NCBI GenBank assembly: GCA_963556145.1
Contig: OY744467.1
Location: 4,588,001-4,652,000, forward strand
Origin: Hygrocybe punicea
Taxonomy: Eukaryota; Basidiomycota; Agaricomycetes; Agaricales; Hygrophoraceae
Length of the DNA: 64,000 nt
Reading direction: 5' to 3'
Part shown: piece by piece, positions 57,901 to 64,000 of the stretch
Layout: every line of letters begins with the position of its first letter
Numbering within the stretch: the first letter of the stretch is position 1
The notes under the pieces: generated by a model
What the model saw: the letters and a program-made list of their open reading frames with translations, nothing else
What the model was told of the DNA's origin: nothing
Database searches by the model: none
Translations under genes and position numbers: made by a program

Positions 57901-58575
57901 TTGAACTGGCCTTTCTCGGATTCGTTCCAGGCGAAGGCGGCTTCTTGCGTTTTGATGATATGGTGGCCGAGTTTTTCTTCCTCAGGCCAAAGGAATCCAT
58001 CCGGGTTCATCGGCATCGCGTCATGTCGTTCCTGGGTATAGCGGGTGCCGGGTGTAAAGTCGGGCGGGTGAGTCGGGAGCGTGGGTAAATCGGCTAGCGG
58101 GTCACCGGTGATCTCGCGTATGATACGGTATTCGTTGGGGAGAGTGGTAGAAATTGGGCGGATACGATCGGCTACCTTCTTATACTTTTTCTTGGTAACG
58201 ACTCCTTTTAGGTCCCTGGTAGGGGGGGTGGTATACGAGATATAAGTAGCGTGTTCAGTAGAGGCTTTGTTACAAATATTCGAAGAAGAAATATGTGACG
58301 CAGGAGCGGAGACGGAACAAGACGAAGGAAGGGTATCGGTAGTACGTAGCTGATTTTGTACATCGGTCAACAATGAAATGTACTGGGCAGCAGTCTGAGG
58401 CTGAGACGAAGAGAAATCTAAATCGATAGAAAAACATAAGTCCTCTTCTAGGGGAAACGGCAAAAGGGAAGCATAGTTCGTGGTATAGGTGTGGTTGCTT
58501 TCGAGTGGCGGCTTCTCATCTCCCGGTGCGTCCTTTCCGAGAGGTATCTCCCGGTCCTCGACTTCTAAAAATCCG
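54915..58575 (-). pseudogene. Ty3/Gypsy pol: reverse transcriptase, RNase H, integrase (three stops)
   Basis: One frame runs from about 58575 to 54915. RT has IPYMDDIPVKG (catalytic YMDD) and FQSPLGTLRL; RNase H has VILAVDSSVLGVSFVLMQ. Integrase has the H2C2 zinc motif (HDSLGHKGIF...CHQCQVRQ), the DDE residues in AYVDTMFMP, VTDNGKPF and NGPVERHH, and a GPY/F-like end (YFGPMVVVRKTVGGSYILAE). The frame is broken by TGA 56429-56427 (after RNase H), TGA 55865-55863 (in the integrase core) and TAG 55514-55512 (where Trp is expected), each explicable as one C/G-to-T/A transition. No chromodomain is seen. Pro and RT frames overlap in the -1 register at a T5 run next to the protease-frame stop (58567-58571). 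Confidence 0.88.
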
Positions 58576-60812
58576 GCTTTCCGGTGTCGGACCGCTCTCG
58601 TCGGTTCTTTTGGTTGTGCTCGATGGTGGGCAAGGTGACGACGGCGCCGGTGTTTGGATCCGTGATCGTGACTTGTTGTTCTCCGTTTTTATAATCCTTC
58701 GTAAGGGCCTCGGAAAGCGTGAAGAACGGGCGGCCGATGAGGATCTCGTAGGGGGCGTCGTCGACGACTTGGACTTGGAGGAAAAGATCGACGTCGCCAA
58801 AAGTGAATTTTAGGTTGGCAATCCGGCCGAGGGTGTCGTTGTCGCTTTTATTTGCCGACTGCATCCGCATCTTCATATTTTGGAGGCCGTAACCGAGTTT
58901 CTCCCAAATATCGCGCCGCATGCCGATGATCATGGAACCGTTGTCGAGGACGCACTCGAATACGAATTTTCCGTTGATGAGCAGGTAGACCGCACGGAGA
59001 GGGACTGAGTCGCGGCCGACGACGAGCGGGACGTTTTCCTGACAGTGTTGACAAGCGCGAGTGGGGATTTCGGGTGCGTGAAAATGGAAGACCTTGACGT
59101 TGTTACTCTTGGCGGTGACCTTTTTCGACGTAGTGAGGTCCTTCATGTGACGGCGGGCATCGGACGACATGGCTAAAAGTTCTCGCTGCGAAATGCAGAC
59201 TTGAGAATCGAGCGCGCGGTCGATGACGGATTTGGCGATACCGGGATCTTCGATGGGGGCTTGGTAGCGGTATTGGGGGTGCGATGCGGGAAGGTTCTGG
59301 GGAGTGTGCGGTACAAGGGCGGTCAGCTCGGTCGGCCGCGTGTTCGAAGGGGGGACTATGGTGATCGGCTGCTCGTTGATAGGTCTGGCCGTTTTCTCGG
59401 CAGGTTTCGCGGCGGGGACGGACGTGGAAGAGGCGGGCAGATTGGGAAACGTTTCTCTAGACTTGCCTTTTGCCTTCAATGGGATCTCTACACCGTCAAA
59501 TCTAACCCGTTTACGAAGCCGCTGCACTTCGGCTTCCAGAACCTTAATCTGTTCGTTGTCGTCGTCAATGTCGGACGTTGTGGACTGAAAGATGTCGGCG
59601 TACTCGGTAGTGGCCTCTGGTTCGTAGGTGGGTACTTCGACAGCGGAGACGAAGTTAGCTTTGACATGAGGCGGCGGGTCGCGTTGGAACGGTTCTGTGG
59701 GGTTGCGGGCAGGGGGAGCGCGGTTGCCGGGGTTCTGTGCGTGCCACGCGTCGAAGCGTTCCCTCATATTTTTGCCGACAATAGCCTTTGGAAGATACAT
59801 TCCGTTAGGCAACACGATGCGGCCGTGCTCGTTCTTGCGGCATATCCCGTCTCGAGTGTACTGCTTGCAGATGGGACAATCGCGTATACGATGGAACGGG
59901 TCGTCGCAAAAGAGGCAGTTGAAGTTGGTGAAACCCTGTCCCGCGGTGGTCGGCTCAGCCCTATTTGCACACGGCTTTGGGGGGTTGTTGCGTTCGGTGA
60001 GGGCTTGCGTGAGGACGGCGAGTTGTTGCGAAACGAGACGAAATAGGTCGGATACGTTAGGTTCGACCGGTTCTGCTTTAGGAATGACCGGGTCGTAGCG
60101 AGCGGGTGGCGGGTAGCGGGTGGCGGGTTCTATTGGAGTCGAGTACCGGATGGCGGCAGGCGACGTTGACAATAGACGAGAGACGGTGGACGGTTCGGCC
60201 GCGGTTCCGGCCAGCAAGAAGTGGGCGCAATTGTGGAAGTCCTGGAAGTCGTAAGGGTCACTATGGAAATGGTTCGGCTTTTGGTACTGCAGACAGGTTT
60301 TGATGTCCTTTTTAAGCTCGACATGGAAGCCGTTCTCGTACGCGTTCTCGGGGAGAGATCCGACCCTTGTCTAGAAGAAACCCTGAGATCCGGATGAACT
60401 CGCGGTAATATTCGCCAAGTTCGGCGCGGGTACGGATACCGTAAGCGGTTTGGGTGTGCGTAAGACGGTCGAGATCCGCCATAGTGTACCGGTGATCGTC
60501 TTCCGTGCCCGGGTATAGCACGAGTACGCTCCTTTTGAATGCGGCATAATCGACGCCGGTCGCGCTAGGTAAACTTGCCCAAAGCTCATAGTCACTAAGC
60601 GACGCGTAGCGCAGACTATGCTTGATGCGTCCTGCGTCGTCGAGAGCGGCATCGGCAGCAAGTATCTCGACTTCTTCGAAGAAACGGTTTAAATTGAGCG
60701 GGTTCCCGTTGAAGGTCGGGGCCGTGGAGTGACCGCGAGCGGGCATTTGTCGTGGAGTAACATGGGGAGTGGTGACGTGGGGAGCGGTCGAAGATCCAGA
60801 GGTCGAAGTCAT
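58565..60812 (-). pseudogene. Ty3/Gypsy gag and protease (frameshifted)
   Basis: Gag starts at ATG 60812 (MTSTSGSSTAP). The capsid part has FNGNPLNLNRFFEEVEILAA, ELWASLPSATGVDY and ELGEYYREFIRISGFLL. Near 60340 the frame shifts by one base; the continuing frame reads ENAYENGFHVELKKDI and on to 58565. It contains a CCHC zinc knuckle (CLFCDDPFHRIRDC, spacing CX2CX4HX4C) and a retropepsin-type active site in VLDNGSMIIGMR, followed by EILIGRPFF. The gag frameshift is probably a mutation, because it falls mid-domain. Confidence 0.85.
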
Positions 60813-61293
60813 TGTGGGTGGAAGGAGCTGAGATGTCGATGAAGCGGTTGTCGGGTGTACGATGAGCGGGTCGGGTAACGTGGGCGATGACGGCGTGGAC
60901 GAAGACGAAGACGGGGACGATGACGATGACGGAGTTTTCGATGTCGAGAGCGAAGACGTGGACGGGGGTTCTAACGAGGTCGAAGTCGGGGACGTAGGCG
61001 ATGCGGGTGTCGAACTGAGATCGGATGAGTCGGGTGTAATGGTGATTATCGGTATATCGACCGATTCGAGACTGTCGGATGAAAGATATAGGGGGGTGTT
61101 TGACCCTGAGACGAGCGGGAGATTGTTATGTCGAGCGAGGTGGTCGGGTACTAGCTGGAAGAAGTCGTCGTCGATTGTCGGGTCAAAGGCGGCTAAAGAG
61201 AGTTCTTGTTGAAGGGTTCTTCGAGGAAGATCTCGAAGACGACGGTCAGAGGGAGGGATACGGGAAGAGGAAGCTATGGTGGTGCTAGACTAT
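60813..61293 (-). other. Retrotransposon 5' untranslated leader
   Basis: About 480 bp between primer-binding site and gag start. Its GA-rich complement gives a long acidic frame on the plus strand (60862-61212) that is a composition artefact. Confidence 0.55.
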
Positions 61294-61311
61294 TCCTCGC
61301 GGTGGGCTCCA
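61294..61311 (-). promoter_or_regulatory. Probable tRNA primer-binding site
   Basis: Two bases inside the 5' LTR, the minus strand reads TGGAGCCCACCGCGAGG. The complement ends in GGGCTCCA, a plausible tRNA acceptor end with CCA. The tRNA identity is not determined. Confidence 0.55.
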
Positions 61312-61313
61312 GA

Positions 61314-62097
61314 TGTAAAGGCGAGGTCGGGGTGGCTGCGGAATAATAATCCTAAGCCTGTGGGGTCAGCGTAGAAGTGACTAGGAATAGTCTAACAAGC
61401 TTCAGTAAGATAATAGGATATAAAAAGTAAGAAGCCGCCGAGTAAACTACTGAAATCTATCGAGACCGATCGAAGCCGACGATGTCGGGTACGGCGGGTC
61501 GGGTGTCGGGTGACGAGAAACGTAGAGATAAAGGCGGTAGAACGACGGGGAGGGCGTCGAGGAATCCGACGAGCAATGTGTGCGATGGAATTTACTGAGA
61601 GACTAATTCTCAGAGAGAGGAAATGGGGGAACTGGTTTCTTATTTTGAGACGGCGCTTGGGCACCGTTTTTATACTACAAATTTCTGTACCTAGATTCGG
61701 ACGAGAGTCCTCGGCCGATGAGAGGAAACAAAGGAGAATAAAAATGGGGAAGTAGGAAGAGCGTTGCGAGGCGACGATGACAGGGAAAATGGGTGGAAGA
61801 TATAAAAACCGTAAAAGATGCAAAATACTTTACTATATCCCCATAAGGGAGACGCTAGGCGTGAATAAGGCAAGTCCGATGTCGGGATCCCAGTCCGATG
61901 AGATCTATCTTTGATATTTGAAGTTCCGCGAGTTTAGGAGATAGACCGACCAGGTACGTGAGCGGCCGTGCTAGTCGGTATGCATCGGGTTGCACCGGGT
62001 TGTGTCGGGTTCGAACGTAGATTGCTAGAGACGTCGGGTTCGAGCGGATTCGCTAGATATCGATGTTACGGCCTCAGAGGGTCGAGGACCCTCTACA
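61314..62097 (-). repeat. 5' LTR
   Basis: 784 bp, about 99 percent identical to the LTR at 52347-53139 apart from a 9-bp indel; seven of the eight substitutions noticed are transitions. It contains the element's promoter; a TTTATA-like box lies near 61800-61810 on the opposite strand. Confidence 0.93.
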
Positions 62098-64000
62098 TCG
62101 TACGTCGTGTAGTTGATGCGTACAACTTTGTGTCGATAGATGCGATTGTTGATAAACTTCAATTTGTCACGTTCAGCATCTGTGAAAATTTGCTCGTCGC
62201 CATCATAGGGACGGTGTGTGATGCGTGCAAGTAGGTGGTCTTTCAGCTGTGGGATGAAGTTCTGAATGTTGTCACATGTCAACACACAATACAATAGATC
62301 CAAAACAAAATACCTTGAGTGCCCGATCGTTTTGCTTCTTGCTAAGCCATTGTGTTAGATTGTCATAATAACGCTGAGAGTCGGCAATATGGTGGTGATC
62401 CTTAGGTGAAGTGAAAGGAAGTGGTTCGTTGTCAGTAAATTCCAGTGATACTTCAGCACAGTTCTCTGGCGATCTGGTTGCTTCAGCTGCCTTTTTAAAA
62501 TCCTCTTCGCGCTGTTTGATTCCTCGCAAAAGTGCTTGTCGTCGTTGGTGTCTCGCAATCTGGAACTCGTAGTTGTTTTTGTTCGTTAGTCCATAGAATC
62601 GCTTGACACGGCGGTGTTCCAGCTCGCCCTATGAATAGCTTTGAATGTTAAACCTATTTAATATTAGAAAACTCACCACTTGAGTAGTATAATTGTCGGT
62701 TGGGCCAAATTGACGAATTGTATTGACGTAATCACCGAGGGAATGGAGCTTATAGGTGGCGAGGTTGAGGTACTTCCGATGCGGACCAGCTTTGCTCTTT
62801 CCTTTTGCTTCCGACATACCTGGGCCCTTTGAAGTGCCCTTGGCCACCTCCTTGGCTGCCAAAGCTGCTTTTCTTCACCCACGCGCTGCTTCTTCCTTTG
62901 GTAGCTCCTTTGTAACATAGAATCTGCAAGTTGTTCTTAGAAAGTGTCGCAGCGCGGCCCCAAGCATCCTTGTTGAATTTTCAAATTGAAGAAGAGTTTT
63001 GTCAGTATGAAGACGTAGCTTTGCATATCCATGCCAAACTAAGAGTTCGAAGAGAAGGTCTGATATAATTTTGTTGTGAGCTGGTGGTAGGAGGCCCTCG
63101 ATCACTGGTAGGATGCACTATAGGCAATACAGCGTCGGTGAACAAGCAAGGTTTAGATACATACCTGAAGAATATCCTCAAAATCACACGCCGCTAGCTT
63201 CTTCATTGCAGATACATTTTTTCCAAACCGGCGAATTGTGTCACGGCCAAAAGTTGGAACCATTCGGAACCTTGCATCACATAAGTACTTGAATTTATTG
63301 AGAATAACCTGTATACCTTTGGTTGAAAATCTGAACGACATCATTTCCAACAGCATGTAGAATGCGAAGTATATGAGTGAAGATTGCCCTCCACACGCCA
63401 AGTTCGAATTCATGCATCAAATCAGGAACCAACATTTGATAAATGGAGAAACTGAATTCAGACAGGCGTGTTGAAAATGCACTCTGTGTCAATGTCAGGC
63501 TGTTGGTAGTAAACACCAAAAGACGAGAGACTACCTGATTTACATGTAGGGACTGCTCGTCTAACAGTCTCTTAATTTTCACACTGTTTAATCCAATTCC
63601 CTTCTCAAATATCCATGCACGGACCCTTGAGATTGTCGTCCGAAACCAGTGATCATCCTTCCGAAGATTGGAACGTCTTTGGTCATCTACAAATGTGCCA
63701 AGAGCTGGAATTTGCTCCTTTTTCACGAGACAACGTGGGCATGGGCACTCGGCAAGGTATTTGATACACGCAATTAGTACCCTGTTGATGTCGAGTTAGA
63801 TTTTGCCATGTTGTAAATAAAACAGCTCACTTCTCAGGATAATCTGCGGCATATGTGAAGAATTGAGGAAAAAGACGCCACAACACACCATCACCACATA
63901 AAATGATGATGCCATGGACGTAAGCATGCATGAAGTCGTCGTCCAGTAAAAGTAGCCAGATTGCTTGCATAAGTTCACGTTTGCAGAATCGAAGCACATC
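62098..64000 (-). pseudogene. Plavaka-type transposase, middle part (N-terminus outside window)
   Basis: Reading leftwards from the window edge: RELMQAIWLLLLDDDFMHAY, YAADYPEK, CPCPRCLVKKEQIPALG, FEKGIGLNSVKIKRLL, IYQMLVPDLMHEFELGVWRA, VPTFGRDTIRRFGKNVSAMK, LLFELLVWHGYAKLRLHTDK, TYKLHSLGDYVNTIRQFGPT, GELEHRRVKRFYGLTN, FTDNEPLPFTSP, PQLKDHLLAR, YRHKVVRINYTTYD, then the LTR element. The CPCPRC cysteine knot and DLMHEFELG block are the most family-specific parts. Exons are split by about eight short introns. The fragment has no stop in its exons; with 51508-52346 it forms one gene interrupted by the retrotransposon. Confidence 0.66.

Larger units (their letters stand above)
52347..62097 (-). mobile_element. 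Ty3/Gypsy LTR retrotransposon, 9.75 kb
   Basis: Two LTRs, each TGTAAAGG...CCTCTACA, bound internal DNA coding on the minus strand in the order gag, protease, RT, RNase H, integrase, which is the Ty3/Gypsy order. The flanks are TTGT (52343-52346) and TCGT (62098-62101), a 4-bp duplication with one transition. Joining the flanks restores the Tyr-Asp-Met reading frame of the Plavaka gene. The LTRs differ at about eight positions plus a 9-bp indel, roughly 1 percent, so insertion was recent. Gag and pol carry a frameshift and three stops. Confidence 0.92.

Noticed and set aside
59201..60046. 281-codon plus-strand frame
   Set aside because: It is the shadow of gag-protease on the opposite strand, which has a CCHC knuckle and a protease motif.
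60862..61212. Acidic 116-codon plus-strand frame
   Set aside because: It is the complement of the retrotransposon leader; Asp/Glu/Gly composition comes from GA-rich DNA.

Overview
The window is from a filamentous basidiomycete, most likely a mushroom-forming Agaricomycete. It has many short (about 45-70 nt) GT-AG introns, basidiomycete-type paralogous families (DUF6698, HNH, Plavaka and tnp2 transposases, a DUF4045/gelsolin-like protein) and conserved eukaryotic genes (40S ribosomal protein S5, NSE4, a Rad5/HLTF-type SNF2 protein, a nuclear-type FKBP). A run of 100 N at 28325-28424 is an assembly gap. Gene models and splice sites were derived by hand from reading frames and family resemblance. 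No database search was possible.

Layout. 1-9.4 kb is accessory: a 1.06-kb hAT-like non-autonomous element, two DUF6698-type genes, a 5'-truncated Plavaka transposase fragment, tandem repeats and a 1.07-kb TIR element carrying a fragment of a cytochrome-b5 domain. 9.4-29 kb is the housekeeping core: an HNH-type gene remnant, rps5, a coiled-coil hypothetical, a secreted cysteine-rich protein, a large DUF4045/gelsolin-like gene, a GH17-like glucanase, NSE4, the SNF2/HIRAN/RING gene and an FKBP gene split by the gap. 29-35 kb is gene-poor. An SDR gene lies at 35.4-36.8 kb.

37.5-64 kb is a stack of nested mobile DNA. A 12.5-kb composite element (37481-50028) has CTCAGT-type inverted ends and an exact 7-bp target duplication. 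It holds a divergent gene pair: a coiled-coil/SAP-like accessory protein on the minus strand and a tnp2 transposase on the plus strand. It also holds a mutation-riddled copy of the proteasome ATPase gene RPT2. Two non-autonomous hAT-like elements have jumped into it, one into an intron and one into exon 1 of the transposase. Beyond it lie relics of a tyrosine-recombinase retroelement, then a Plavaka transposase gene cut in two by a 9.75-kb Ty3/Gypsy LTR retrotransposon (52347-62097). That retrotransposon carries an extra, spliced, antisense gene with a Zn2Cys6-like cysteine cluster.

The main points of interest are the 7-bp-TSD CTCAGT family, both of whose copies here carry host gene fragments; the transition-dominated decay of several elements, which resembles RIP or methyl-cytosine deamination; and the antisense passenger gene in the LTR element. 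Splicing details of the SNF2 gene (a 6-nt microexon inside the Walker A motif) and three predicted GC-AG introns also merit checking.
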